Assembly (NCBI GenBank): GCA_045105115.1
Contig: JBGCDE010000065.1
Coordinates: forward strand, 1-64,000
DNA: 64,000 nt
Origin: JAUIET01 sp045105115
GTDB taxonomy: Bacteria; Pseudomonadota; Gammaproteobacteria; Pseudomonadales; JAUIET01
Direction of reading: 5' to 3'
The notes under the pieces: model-generated
Database searches by the model: none
The model's input: only the letters and a program-made list of their open reading frames with translations
Told to the model about the DNA's origin: nothing
Made by a program: the position numbers and the translations under genes
In this document: one piece after another, positions 8,415 to 16,862 of the stretch
Position numbering within the stretch: position 1 is the first letter of the stretch
Layout: every line of letters starts with the position of its first letter

Positions 8415-9197
8415 ATGGAATTACTTACTCTCGACAATTTAGTCACGCTAGTGCTGTTGATCTTACTGCAAGCGGTACTTGGCTTTGATAACCTGCTTTA
8501 CATTTCCCTGGAGTCAAAGCGTGCGCCGGCTGCCCATCAGGCAGCGGTTAGGCGCTGGGGCATAGGCATCGCCATAGTATTGCGTATGGTGCTGCTGTTC
8601 GCTGTATTAAAAATGGTTGAGACGTTTACTGATCCGCTATTTCACATTGAGATTGAAGGCATAATCACTGGAACGTTTAATTTCCACGCCATTATTGAAT
8701 TAGTCGGTGGTGTATTTATCATTTACACCGCGATTAAAGAAATTTCGCATATGATGAGCCTGGAAGATTTGCATGATGAAGATCGCAAACCGCGTTCTGT
8801 CGTTTCCGTAGTCGCCTGGATAGTGGTGATGAACCTGGTGTTTTCATTCGACTCAATTTTGAGTGCAATGGCGCTTAGCGACGTATTTGTGATTATGGCT
8901 ACGGCCATTATCGTTACGGGCATTCTAATGATTGTACTGGCGGATACAGTTTCTGAATTTCTGCAACAAAACCGCATGTACGAAGTGTTAGGTTTGTTTG
9001 TGTTGCTAGTCGTTGGAATAATGTTGCTGTCAGAGGGCGGTCACATCGCTCACATGACTTTGTTTGGTAATCCGATTGAAGCGATGACGAAAACAACGTT
9101 TTACTTTGTGATCATTGTGATGATTCTGATAGACGTAGTTCAAACTCGCTACCAGAAGAAGCTGCAATTGGCGCGCAAAGCTCGCGAAGCACATTAA
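8415..9197 (+). CDS. TerC-family integral membrane protein
   Basis: The 260-residue protein has about seven hydrophobic segments and the TerC hallmark acidic residues inside membrane helices: L-G-F-D-N-L near residue 25 and V-F-S-F-D-S near residue 144. TerC proteins are linked to tellurite resistance and to manganese export or metal loading of exported proteins. The tellurite label should not be taken literally. Expression probably starts in the 103-base gap behind cysQ. A TerB-like domain is encoded 4 kb downstream at 13183, but the genes between are unrelated. Confidence 0.88.
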   Translation: MELLTLDNLVTLVLLILLQAVLGFDNLLYISLESKRAPAAHQAAVRRWGIGIAIVLRMVLLFAVLKMVETFTDPLFHIEIEGIITGTFNFHAIIELVGGVFIIYTAIKEISHMMSLEDLHDEDRKPRSVVSVVAWIVVMNLVFSFDSILSAMALSDVFVIMATAIIVTGILMIVLADTVSEFLQQNRMYEVLGLFVLLVVGIMLLSEGGHIAHMTLFGNPIEAMTKTTFYFVIIVMILIDVVQTRYQKKLQLARKAREAH

Positions 9198-9238
9198 ACA
9201 GGGTTGGGATCAGGTGTAAGCCTGTTCCCAATTGCTAA

Positions 9239-9517
9239 TCAGCTGCTGCGGTCGTTGATAAATGTTCGCAGCTGTTTGGCGCTTGGCCATTCGGTGCGTT
9301 CAATGAAATAGACCAAAGCCATCTGCGCTTCTGCCTTGTCGCTGAATGGGCCCATATCGACCCCTTCACGCGTTTGATAAAACCAGGTCCCTGCTTTCCT
9401 GAAGAACCGGTTTGATCGTTTGTAAATCACAACAGGTTGTTTGTTAGGGTTGGCGTAAGTCGCACAGTTAGACGCTGATGAATCATAGTTTGCAGCGTTC
9501 GAAGAAGAGAGTGCCAT
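9239..9517 (-). CDS. Small conserved protein, DUF6316-like
   Basis: The 92-residue protein has a core R-S-N-R-F-F-R-K-A-G-T-W-F-Y-Q-T-R-E-G followed by M-G-P-F. I associate this with short gammaproteobacterial proteins annotated DUF6316 (R-x-x-R-F-F, W-Y-F-x-T-R-E-G, x-G-P-F). The first 25 residues are Ser/Asn/Ala-rich and disordered-looking. AAAGGA lies about 11 bases before the ATG. No function is known to me. It converges on terC; TTGGGA and TCCCAA in the 41-base gap could form a weak shared hairpin. The 192-base gap upstream carries no gene; a 7-bp inverted repeat ATGCAGG/CCTGCAT spans 9545-9598. Confidence 0.7.
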   Translation of the reverse strand: MALSSSNAANYDSSASNCATYANPNKQPVVIYKRSNRFFRKAGTWFYQTREGVDMGPFSDKAEAQMALVYFIERTEWPSAKQLRTFINDRSS

Positions 9518-9709
9518 GAGCTGATTGGTCCTTTGTTAAACAAAATGCAGGCTATCCAGAGGGAATTTGCGTCAAACAGCGCAATTATTAACCTGCATAT
9601 TTTTTAGCCTAGACCACGCTACGGCGAATGTGCGGATTGGTTTACAGTAGCCGACAAGCGGCCGGCATCGCCGCGTAAAAAGTTGAACGCCTTCAGCCGT
9701 TGGTACGTT

Positions 9710-10837
9710 CTACGCCGTGCTTGATGTTTGAACCGCGCGTGCACGGGGTCTGATCAAGCGTGGGTTTTGTCGAAACTCTTCATAGTGCGCCAGATACCCA
9801 AACACTCTGGACATCGCAAAAAGCGCCGTAAAAAAATCGCTGGGAATGCCCAAGCTGTTGAACACGGCACCTTTGTAGTATTCAACATTGGCGTAAATTG
9901 ACTTTCCTTGAGTGGCAAACTGTTCCTGGCAAGCTTCTTCTACTGACAGTAGGGTTTGGAAAAGTTCTGCGTCTGCAGCGTTGTTTTGACAAAGCCGCTC
10001 TGCCATTGGCTTTAAAATCGCAGCTCTAGGGTCCAGTGTTTTGTATTCACGATGGCCCATACCCATTATTTTCCGCTTGTGCTTGAGCGCATCAACAACA
10101 AACGACTTCGCTTTCGTAGCCTGGCCAATGGTCTTGGCCATCTCTAGCGCGGCTTGATCTGCACCGCCATGTAATCGACCGTATAAGGTACCCACCGATG
10201 CGCTGAGAACGGACTGTATTGGCGCGTCTGTGCTGGCGCAGACTCTGCCGGCGAAGGTACTGGCGTTGTAGCCGTGCTCCATCTGCAGCACTTGTGTTGT
10301 ATTAAGAATATGTCGGGCTTGCTCGCTGTCAGTCGCGCCAGGGAAATGTTGAAGAAACCACGAAAGTGATCCGTGGTCAGGTGATGCGCTCGTGTAAACG
10401 TCTAGATCAATCGCGAGCCCAAGCTGTTTCGCGCGCCATAGACAAAGCAGCGCAGGAATTTTTGCAGCCAAGGCATAACCGTGAGCAATATCCTTGCTCA
10501 TCAATGGCAATGGCAGATCATAACTTGCTGCCTCGGTGATCGATGGCAGAATCGCTTGCAGCATCAACATAGGGTGCAAGTCTGTGCTCAAGGCGTCCAG
10601 CACGCCCACATCGGCCGGCTGCAACACAGCATTTGCGTGCATAAACTGCTTGAATTGGCTGAGTACCTGTTCTGGCTGCACAGCAGTACACACTAACAAG
10701 GCGGCAACCTGCCATTGTGGTTGATGGATCAGTTGCTCTATTGAAATTCCGCGGTATAGCAGTATGCCTTGCTCGCCTTTTACTTCTGAAACTGCGGTTT
10801 CCCCTACCACAACGCCTTCAAGACTCGGACTGAACAT
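9710..10837 (-). CDS. Citrate synthase-family enzyme (citrate or 2-methylcitrate synthase)
   Basis: The 375-residue protein condenses an acyl-CoA with oxaloacetate. Catalytic landmarks are G-R-L-H-G-G-A-D-Q (base histidine), M-G-M-G-H-R-E-Y-K (oxaloacetate histidine) and I-P-S-D-F-F-T-A-L-F (aspartate). Length and the opening S-P-S-L-E-G-V-V-V-G-E-T match the short type shared by Gram-positive citrate synthases and methylcitrate synthases, not the 427-residue hexameric GltA. No prpB, prpD or acnD lies nearby, so a propionate role is not supported by context. It diverges from a LysR gene across 96 AT-rich bases, which suggests control by that regulator. Confidence 0.85.
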   Translation of the reverse strand: MFSPSLEGVVVGETAVSEVKGEQGILLYRGISIEQLIHQPQWQVAALLVCTAVQPEQVLSQFKQFMHANAVLQPADVGVLDALSTDLHPMLMLQAILPSITEAASYDLPLPLMSKDIAHGYALAAKIPALLCLWRAKQLGLAIDLDVYTSASPDHGSLSWFLQHFPGATDSEQARHILNTTQVLQMEHGYNASTFAGRVCASTDAPIQSVLSASVGTLYGRLHGGADQAALEMAKTIGQATKAKSFVVDALKHKRKIMGMGHREYKTLDPRAAILKPMAERLCQNNAADAELFQTLLSVEEACQEQFATQGKSIYANVEYYKGAVFNSLGIPSDFFTALFAMSRVFGYLAHYEEFRQNPRLIRPRARAVQTSSTA

Positions 10838-10954
10838 GGTTCTTTTCCCTTTGATTGGATTAATGTCAAGAATAGGGAAAGTAGTGAAATTAGTTAAATT
10901 AATATATATGATCTGTTAATCAGTAAAACTTATATGTGGGTCGCGATCGTCACC

Positions 10955-11851
10955 ATGCGATTTGAACGCGGTGAGTTACAGGTATTAGCGCAGGTAATAG
11001 CAAGCGGTGGTTTTCAGCGCGCTGCGGATGCTATGGGCCTGTCACAATCGGCGGTAAGCCAGGCTGTCGCCGGTTTGGAGAACAAGGTCGGTACGTCATT
11101 GATTCATCGCGGTCGCACACCAACACTCACCCGGGTTGGTCGCAGGGTGTTTGACTATGCAGAGCAATTGCTGGTGGCTGAACAGCAGTTGATTCTGGAT
11201 GTAGGACATCTTCGCAAAGGCCTACAACCGCCACTTTCCTTGGCGATCAATAATTTTGTGAGCCATTATTTTGCAGCTGATTTGTTGGCAAGCTGTGCGG
11301 ATGGTGCGGCAGATATGGTGCTAAATGCCCGAGTATTGCCCAGCCGTCAGATAATCAGCGCAGTGCTTAATGACCAGGTTGAGCTGGGTTTTGGGCCATT
11401 TCAAACTGATATGGCTGCGTTTGAGCAGGTCCCACTGCTGAGCGTGCGGCACAGTTTGGTGATCGGTGATTGCCACCCTGATTATGCGGCCATAATGGCC
11501 GGAGATGAGCGGCGTCTGGCGGGAAGCCGATTAATCGCCTCGTATCTTGATGAACCAGAGCAGAGGCCGGGTCAGGAACGTATTCGAGATTTTTTTGCGA
11601 GCGCTTGGCAAGTCAATAGCCTGGCGCTGCGTTTGCAATTACTGCAGCGTGGTTTAGGCGTTGGCTTTGTTAATCGACCCATGTTGCTCGATCAAACGTC
11701 AGGGTCAGCAAATGAGCGACGTCTGGCCGAGATAGAAACCTCACATTTCCCGAGTTTTGAGCGCAGCCTGGGTATTTATTACAAGAAAAATAGCGTTCTC
11801 ACGCCAACGGCGAACCAGTTCCTTCAGTTGTGTCGCCAACGATGGTTGTGA
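10955..11851 (+). CDS. LysR-family transcriptional regulator
   Basis: The winged helix-turn-helix lies in the first 65 residues (G-G-F-Q-R-A-A-D-A-M-G-L-S-Q-S-A-V-S-Q). An effector-binding domain of two lobes follows. An in-frame ATG at 10934 would add seven residues; the choice between them is uncertain, as neither has a clear ribosome-binding site. LysR proteins usually regulate a divergent neighbour, here the citrate synthase-family gene. The intergenic 10838-10933 is AT-rich, with repeated TTAA-type elements (GTTAAATTAA, GTTAAT) that may hold the binding site, though no clean T-N11-A palindrome stood out. Confidence 0.87.
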   Translation: MRFERGELQVLAQVIASGGFQRAADAMGLSQSAVSQAVAGLENKVGTSLIHRGRTPTLTRVGRRVFDYAEQLLVAEQQLILDVGHLRKGLQPPLSLAINNFVSHYFAADLLASCADGAADMVLNARVLPSRQIISAVLNDQVELGFGPFQTDMAAFEQVPLLSVRHSLVIGDCHPDYAAIMAGDERRLAGSRLIASYLDEPEQRPGQERIRDFFASAWQVNSLALRLQLLQRGLGVGFVNRPMLLDQTSGSANERRLAEIETSHFPSFERSLGIYYKKNSVLTPTANQFLQLCRQRWL

Positions 11852-11987
11852 CGCCGTTGGTCGTTTGAGTGTGCGCCAGTTCACAGAATGCTGCTACTAT
11901 TTGTTGATAGTTTGCACAATCGGTTATTTATCGATCAAAGTGCGTATAAATCAAAATAGTGCGTGCTGTAGCTAAAGGAGGGCTTTA

Positions 11988-12128
11988 ATGGAAGAACAGT
12001 GGTTGATTCTAAGCGTATGTACAGTCGCGGCTATGGTTGGCATGTTCGCTGTGGGTTACTGGTTTGAAGGCCAAAGTAGCTCTCATATTCGAAAGGCACG
12101 ACGAGAGCAGTCTCACAACAAAGACTAG
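11988..12128 (+). CDS. Tiny single-pass membrane protein (46 aa)
   Basis: An unusually strong ribosome-binding site, AAAGGAGGG at 11974-11982, precedes ATG 11988; it is the best in the window. The 46 residues comprise a short acidic start M-E-E-Q-W, a hydrophobic segment (residues 6-25) L-I-L-S-V-C-T-V-A-A-M-V-G-M-F-A-V-G-Y-W, and a basic tail H-I-R-K-A-R-R with six charged residues. The basic tail predicts N-out, C-in topology. No family recognised. It stands alone between the LysR and SGNH hydrolase genes. Confidence 0.62.
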   Translation: MEEQWLILSVCTVAAMVGMFAVGYWFEGQSSSHIRKARREQSHNKD

Positions 12129-12235
12129 TAGAGCATAGTCAAGGGCGCAGTTAAGGCCCAGAAATACCTCCGCCAAGCTCACCATCACCACTCTGTGGGA
12201 TAATAATCAATTAAGACATACACGGACGCTTAGCC

Positions 12236-13144
12236 GTGCCCAACAGACCTCGTACCTCACAAAAACGATCACCGGTGCTCTCGCGTCAACAGCGCTCATT
12301 ACGCTCCGGGGTGACATCATCCGTCCGTGATTATCATTACATGTGCCGGCATGCGCCACAACGACTCGGTATTATCGCCGAGGGCGATTCCTGGTTCTCC
12401 TATCCGCGAAGCTATTTGCTGGCAGGTCCGAATATTAACCTGCTGCATCACTTACGATCTGTGGTTAGCCGCAGTGATGCGGTTAACTTACTGTGCTTGT
12501 CGCGAAATGGCGATGAAGCCGCTGAAATGTTAGCCGGGCGACAAAAGTACCGCCTAGCGAAAGTGCTGGAGCACAACCAGGCGCACATCGATATTATTTT
12601 CTTTTCTGGCGGTGGCAATGATCTTGTCGGGCGCTACGATATGGATCGTTTGTTGCGCGATTACAAAGCGGGCTTCACAGCTGTAGATTGCATCGAACAT
12701 GCGGCATTGGAACGCAAGCTGCAACGCATTGAGCTTGCGTTCAGTGAGCTGATGGAGTTACGCAATGCATACGCCCCGAACGCCCACGTTGTGACCCATA
12801 CATACGACATTGTGAAGCCTTCCGCAGTTGGCGCAGAGCTATTGAAATTCTACAAAGTGGGCCCATGGATTTATCCTTATTTACTTCAAAGAGGCATCCC
12901 TGAATATTTGCATCTGCCGATCAGCCGCATAATGCTTGAGGCACTTGCCAGTCGCTTGCACGCATTGGCAGAGTCTGACCTTGCCAGAAAAAAATTCCTG
13001 GTTGTGGATACTCAGGGCACTTTGCGACCGGGACACGGCAGTGATTGGCTTAACGAGATTCACCCCAGCAGTTCGGGTTCCAAGCGTCTGTTTAAGGTTA
13101 TCTATCAGCAGATGCGATCCAGGTTCCCGCAGTTGCCCCGATAA
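12236..13144 (+). CDS. SGNH/GDSL-family hydrolase
   Basis: This is an esterase or lipase of the SGNH fold. Block I is I-I-A-E-G-D51-S52-W-F-S with the catalytic serine, block III is G-G-G-N-D at 124-128, and block V is D-W-L-N-E-I-H275-P. There is no signal peptide; the first 35 residues are basic and Ser/Arg-rich. The frame opens with GTG at 12236 and has only a weak ribosome-binding site, so the true start could lie further in. The protease gene at 13183 follows after 38 bases, suggesting a common transcript. Confidence 0.8.
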   Translation: MPNRPRTSQKRSPVLSRQQRSLRSGVTSSVRDYHYMCRHAPQRLGIIAEGDSWFSYPRSYLLAGPNINLLHHLRSVVSRSDAVNLLCLSRNGDEAAEMLAGRQKYRLAKVLEHNQAHIDIIFFSGGGNDLVGRYDMDRLLRDYKAGFTAVDCIEHAALERKLQRIELAFSELMELRNAYAPNAHVVTHTYDIVKPSAVGAELLKFYKVGPWIYPYLLQRGIPEYLHLPISRIMLEALASRLHALAESDLARKKFLVVDTQGTLRPGHGSDWLNEIHPSSSGSKRLFKVIYQQMRSRFPQLPR

Positions 13145-13182
13145 TCATTATACTGTTCCCATCAAGAAGCACGGATACCAAC

Positions 13183-14391
13183 ATGAAAGCCAACGATATA
13201 CGCAGCAGCAGTGACCTGAAATTGTTTGAGTCTCTGCTGCAAAACACTGATGTAAAGCGTGTTAATTCGCATATTGAGCGAATGGAAGAAAAACGTTCCG
13301 GGGGTCAGACTCGCCGGCATTTACTGGCAACCTCAGTACGTCTGAGTCGCACTATGGCACCCACTCTGCACGACATGGCCGATCATTGTGTTGATCGGCT
13401 CGGTATTGAGACACCACTAGAACTTTATGCTTTTAGCAGTCCTCAGTTCAACGCAGCCTGTTTCAAGCCAGAAGATGGGCGAGTATTTATTATGTTTTCC
13501 TCAAGTTTACTGGAAGCATTTTCAGACAAGGAATTATTGTTTGTGATGGGCCATGAGCTTGGGCATCACGTGTATGACCACCATGACATACCTATTGGCT
13601 ACTTGCTGCGAGGTAAGCAACCGCCTCCGGCCGCGCTGGCATTAGATTTGTTTGCATGGTCGCGATACGCCGAAGTATCCGCAGATCGTGCCGGCGCCTA
13701 TTGCGCTGAAGACTTGCACAGTGTGGCGCGCGCACTATTCAGATTGGCATCGGGTGTCACCAGCGAGCGCGTTGTGCAATTTGATCTTGACGAATTTCTG
13801 TTGCAGGTAGATGACATGGTTGCGGTAGATGCCGAACCAGGCCAGGGCGCGCCTATGCAGGACTGGTTCAGTACACATCCTTTCAGCCCTTTGCGGGTAA
13901 AGGCCTTGCAAGAATTTTACCGCAGCGACCTGATGACAGCGGGTGGTATCAGCAAGCGAGAGCTTGAGGTCAATGTGCAAGACACCATGCAATTGATGGA
14001 GCCAGACTATATTCAGGGAAAAACAGACTCTAACAAAGCCATGCGTCGTTTGTTCATTGCTGGTGCTATCGCAGTTGCGCATGCACATAACGGTATCAGT
14101 GAGGAGGAGCGGGCTACCTTCAAGAGCTTTTTCAAAGACGATGATCTTGATATCGATAAACTCGATCCCGATCGTCTGCGAGACGTTTTACCCAAGCGCA
14201 TAGCGGCAACGGTTGAGCTGACCAGCAAATCTCAGCGCATGCAGGTGTTAAGAGATCTTTGCTTGATTGCCCGTGCCGAGGGCAAGGTTGTTGAGCCGGA
14301 GCTTGGCGTGCTGCGAGAAATTGCGGATGGTCTGGACATACCGTTTTCATTTGTTCTGCAATCTACTGAATTGGCAGAACTGTTGGACTGA
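13183..14391 (+). CDS. M48 metallopeptidase with C-terminal TerB-like domain
   Basis: The N-terminal half is an M48 zinc protease: M-G-H124-E125-L-G-H128-H with the third ligand in Y-A-E164-V-S-A-D168. There is no signal peptide and no membrane segment, unlike HtpX or the secreted BepA/LoiP. After about residue 285 an all-helical domain begins (I-A-V-A-H-A-H-N-G-I-S-E-E-E-R, then L-I-A-R-A-E-G-K-V-V-E-P-E). It resembles the TerB/DjlA-type tellurite-resistance fold, whose acidic loops can bind metal. The fusion implies a soluble protease coupled to a metal- or partner-sensing domain. It probably shares a transcript with the SGNH hydrolase upstream. Confidence 0.82.
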   Translation: MKANDIRSSSDLKLFESLLQNTDVKRVNSHIERMEEKRSGGQTRRHLLATSVRLSRTMAPTLHDMADHCVDRLGIETPLELYAFSSPQFNAACFKPEDGRVFIMFSSSLLEAFSDKELLFVMGHELGHHVYDHHDIPIGYLLRGKQPPPAALALDLFAWSRYAEVSADRAGAYCAEDLHSVARALFRLASGVTSERVVQFDLDEFLLQVDDMVAVDAEPGQGAPMQDWFSTHPFSPLRVKALQEFYRSDLMTAGGISKRELEVNVQDTMQLMEPDYIQGKTDSNKAMRRLFIAGAIAVAHAHNGISEEERATFKSFFKDDDLDIDKLDPDRLRDVLPKRIAATVELTSKSQRMQVLRDLCLIARAEGKVVEPELGVLREIADGLDIPFSFVLQSTELAELLD

Positions 14392-14554
14392 GCGCGTACT
14401 GACAGTTCTTCCAGTTTAGGTAAAACTTCACTTTGAAGCGTTGCTTGATCACAGGCTGAACAACTTCTGAGCTATAATTGCGCTGTTTCGATTAGTGCGA
14501 ACACCAATGCGCACTGATTACACCATTTTGCAACAATAAAAATAATATAAGCTG

Positions 14555-14866
14555 ATGAATCCTAACGCCTGGTTAATGCAACGCGACGCTATCTACGCCG
14601 CAAAAGTCTGCGTTAAGTTAATCGAACAGAAACTGGGCTTGAAGTTGTCACTTGCCCACCCTGCTTTTGTATCAATGCTGGGTGATTACGCCGGTCTTTA
14701 TGATTGCGAAGAAATTACGGATGCGTATCGACGCTTGGCGTCGTTCGCGCCGGCGCAGCACGCAAGTGTTATGTTGGAAAAAATTGAAGAACACCAGATT
14801 CAAAAACGCTATGTTAGCCCCCGGCGAGTCAGCGTCCAAATTCAACCTGAACAAATAGACGCTTAG
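14555..14866 (+). CDS. Hypothetical protein (103 aa)
   Basis: I do not recognise this protein. It is mostly helical, without signal peptide or membrane segment, ending in a basic R-Y-V-S-P-R-R stretch. The stop is seven bases from the end of the convergent decaheme cytochrome gene. The 163-base gap upstream contains TATAAT at 14473-14478, about 75 bases before the ATG. No good -35 lies at the proper distance, so the promoter is only possible. AT-rich bases directly precede the ATG and no Shine-Dalgarno site is seen. Confidence 0.6.
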   Translation: MNPNAWLMQRDAIYAAKVCVKLIEQKLGLKLSLAHPAFVSMLGDYAGLYDCEEITDAYRRLASFAPAQHASVMLEKIEEHQIQKRYVSPRRVSVQIQPEQIDA

Positions 14867-14873
14867 CCTTCTG

Positions 14874-16835
14874 TTAAAGCCCCAGACTCTTTATTGCCGG
14901 GCTCAGTTCTCCCGCGTGATATTGATGGCAGCTTAGGCAATCTTGATTTTCTACGCTGCGATTATGACAGCTGTCACAGCTGGTTTTCTCCATGTGAGAA
15001 AAGTTACTGCTGAAAGTGCTTGCATCAAAATTATCGAAGCTTCCAGCATAATCACTGTCTGCATTCAGAGCGTGACAGGACTGGCAGCCATCATCGCCTT
15101 GCAAAGTGAGGTGAGGAATATGACGAAAATGCGTGAATTTTCGTTTGCCAAAGCTAAGGTCTCTAGCAGAGCTGTGCGTGAGCCAATTGATAGTTCTGAT
15201 GGACGAGTTAAGTGCTGAATCATCGCCTGTTGTATTGGCTGCCTGATCAATACTGTGGCATTGCATGCACTGTCCCGGCGCTTTAGGATCACTTAGCTGT
15301 TTGAAAAGCGCGGTAGCGTTACCTACATTGGCGCTGAGTTCTAACCAGTGTCTCAGGAAACCATCGGCATGTCCTACTGGTCGGTAATAGAGTGTTAGGT
15401 CGTCACGGTACCATCCACCATACTTTGCCCATTGCTCGCTGGTGATTGCCAGTTGGGCGGTAGGTGTATCCGCCTCAGGTTCTGCATCGTCGTCTGTTTC
15501 CCATAGGTCATCGCTGTCGTCGTCAGCAAACAAATCATCATCATTGAGGTCCAGCTTATCCTCCAGTGAATTCTCTGTCGCCGCTTTGGAAAACACAGCG
15601 GTTTGAGCAGGTTCAGGCGCAGCTTTCCAATATTCTTTACCATCAAAGTGATGTTCCAGGTCGGTACTGAGAGTGGGGAACCATTCCGTACTTGCAGACT
15701 GAATCACCGATTGCGGTAAAGTAGCTAGTAGTGGTGCAATTTGTGCGTGGCTCAGCGGCCGACCAAGCGCCTTTTCCAGGCGCATTTGCAAGAACCCGGT
15801 TCCGCCGTTGATGATATCCTGAAGTAGCATTTTCACGCACCATGCCAGGGTAGCCACTGCCTCGAGTTGCTTATCACTGGCCTCACGCAGATCCATGAGA
15901 TCTACAGTGTTGAGAATCGGGCGTACGGTGGCGTAATGAGCGTCACTTTGCAACAACAGTTCCATCAATGGGCTCAAGCTTTCATCAGCGTGGTCTGGCC
16001 ACTCGCCAATGAAAACCTGCCGTTCTCGCAAGGTGTCAGTGTCAAGACCAGGTACCCGAAGCACGTCAAAGCCTGTGGTGGTTGCGCGCTTACTACCGCG
16101 AATATCTTCTGCATGGCAGCTTGAGCACGTTTGTTCAAAACCCAGGGTGCTCATTTCGTTGCCTTGATTGCGAGTAGCGTGGCAGTTCAGACAGGAAGTA
16201 GGTGCTTGCTGCTCGTCAAAGTGCTTATTAATGTGAGTTACATGATCAAAATTAATTGCTGTTCGTTCGCGGAATGGATACTGCGAAAACTCTGGATGAC
16301 CATCTTCGAAACTGGCAAAGCTCTGACTGTGGCAGCTCTGGCAATGGTCTGTAGAGTTCGCGGTAATTAATTGATGATTGCCCGAGTGCTCCTGATGACA
16401 CGATTTGCATTCCAGCTTCGCACCAGTTTGCGGCGCCCACCCCAGACGCTTGGCACTTTGAACAAGTAGCGTCTGTTGTTTATCACTTGAGAGAATTTTC
16501 TCGCTAATTTGTTTAACAACGCTCGGGGCAACACTGTGCGCAAATTCCGGAAACTCGCCCAGCTCATGGCAGTTTAGGCACAACTTGGTATCGTGTTGAG
16601 TTGACTCGTCCAAGGCGGCGTTTACCCAACCCTTAATGCCAAGGTTGGCTGCGGAGTGGCAAGCCTCGCACTGTTTGATACCGGCGTGGGAGGCCGTCAA
16701 TGTGCCGGGCTGGATAAATGCATTTCGCTGGTCGCCACTTAAGACCCAAAGTATCAAGCCGGCCAGCAATAGCAGGGTCCACAGTACCAATTTTCGGTAC
16801 AGCGTAAAAAGCCTATTGTCTTCTGGTTCAACCAT
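14874..16835 (-). CDS. Membrane-anchored decaheme cytochrome c with acidic insert
   Basis: Ten C-x-x-C-H heme sites are present: residues 56-60, 86-90, 143-147, 165-169, 215-219, 237-241, 523-527, 584-588, 620-624 and 633-637. Residues 16-33 form one membrane helix preceded by basic residues, which places the cytochrome in the periplasm on an inner-membrane anchor. Six hemes lie before residue 245 and four after 520. Between them are about 280 heme-free residues that include an acidic run with D-D-D-L-F (432-436) and D-D-L-W (442-445). It is the last gene of the six-gene locus, 27 bases after the b-type cytochrome. No close named family is known to me. Its likely role is passing electrons between inner-membrane components and other periplasmic cytochromes. 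Confidence 0.85.
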   Translation of the reverse strand: MVEPEDNRLFTLYRKLVLWTLLLLAGLILWVLSGDQRNAFIQPGTLTASHAGIKQCEACHSAANLGIKGWVNAALDESTQHDTKLCLNCHELGEFPEFAHSVAPSVVKQISEKILSSDKQQTLLVQSAKRLGWAPQTGAKLECKSCHQEHSGNHQLITANSTDHCQSCHSQSFASFEDGHPEFSQYPFRERTAINFDHVTHINKHFDEQQAPTSCLNCHATRNQGNEMSTLGFEQTCSSCHAEDIRGSKRATTTGFDVLRVPGLDTDTLRERQVFIGEWPDHADESLSPLMELLLQSDAHYATVRPILNTVDLMDLREASDKQLEAVATLAWCVKMLLQDIINGGTGFLQMRLEKALGRPLSHAQIAPLLATLPQSVIQSASTEWFPTLSTDLEHHFDGKEYWKAAPEPAQTAVFSKAATENSLEDKLDLNDDDLFADDDSDDLWETDDDAEPEADTPTAQLAITSEQWAKYGGWYRDDLTLYYRPVGHADGFLRHWLELSANVGNATALFKQLSDPKAPGQCMQCHSIDQAANTTGDDSALNSSIRTINWLTHSSARDLSFGKRKFTHFRHIPHLTLQGDDGCQSCHALNADSDYAGSFDNFDASTFSSNFSHMEKTSCDSCHNRSVENQDCLSCHQYHAGELSPAIKSLGL

Positions 16836-16862
16836 TGGGATTAGCAGTGCCTTGTTTGGCGC

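Noticed and set aside
9710..10837. Assignment as prpC in a methylcitrate cycle
   Set aside because: No prpB, prpD, acnD or prpF nearby; length alone does not separate it from short citrate synthases.
8415..14391. Tellurite-resistance operon from TerC and TerB-like parts
   Set aside because: The two genes are 4 kb apart with unrelated and opposite-strand genes between; no terD, terE or terZ is present.
14473..14478. TATAAT as promoter of the 103-residue gene
   Set aside because: No acceptable -35 lies 15-19 bases upstream; kept only as a possibility in the gene entry.
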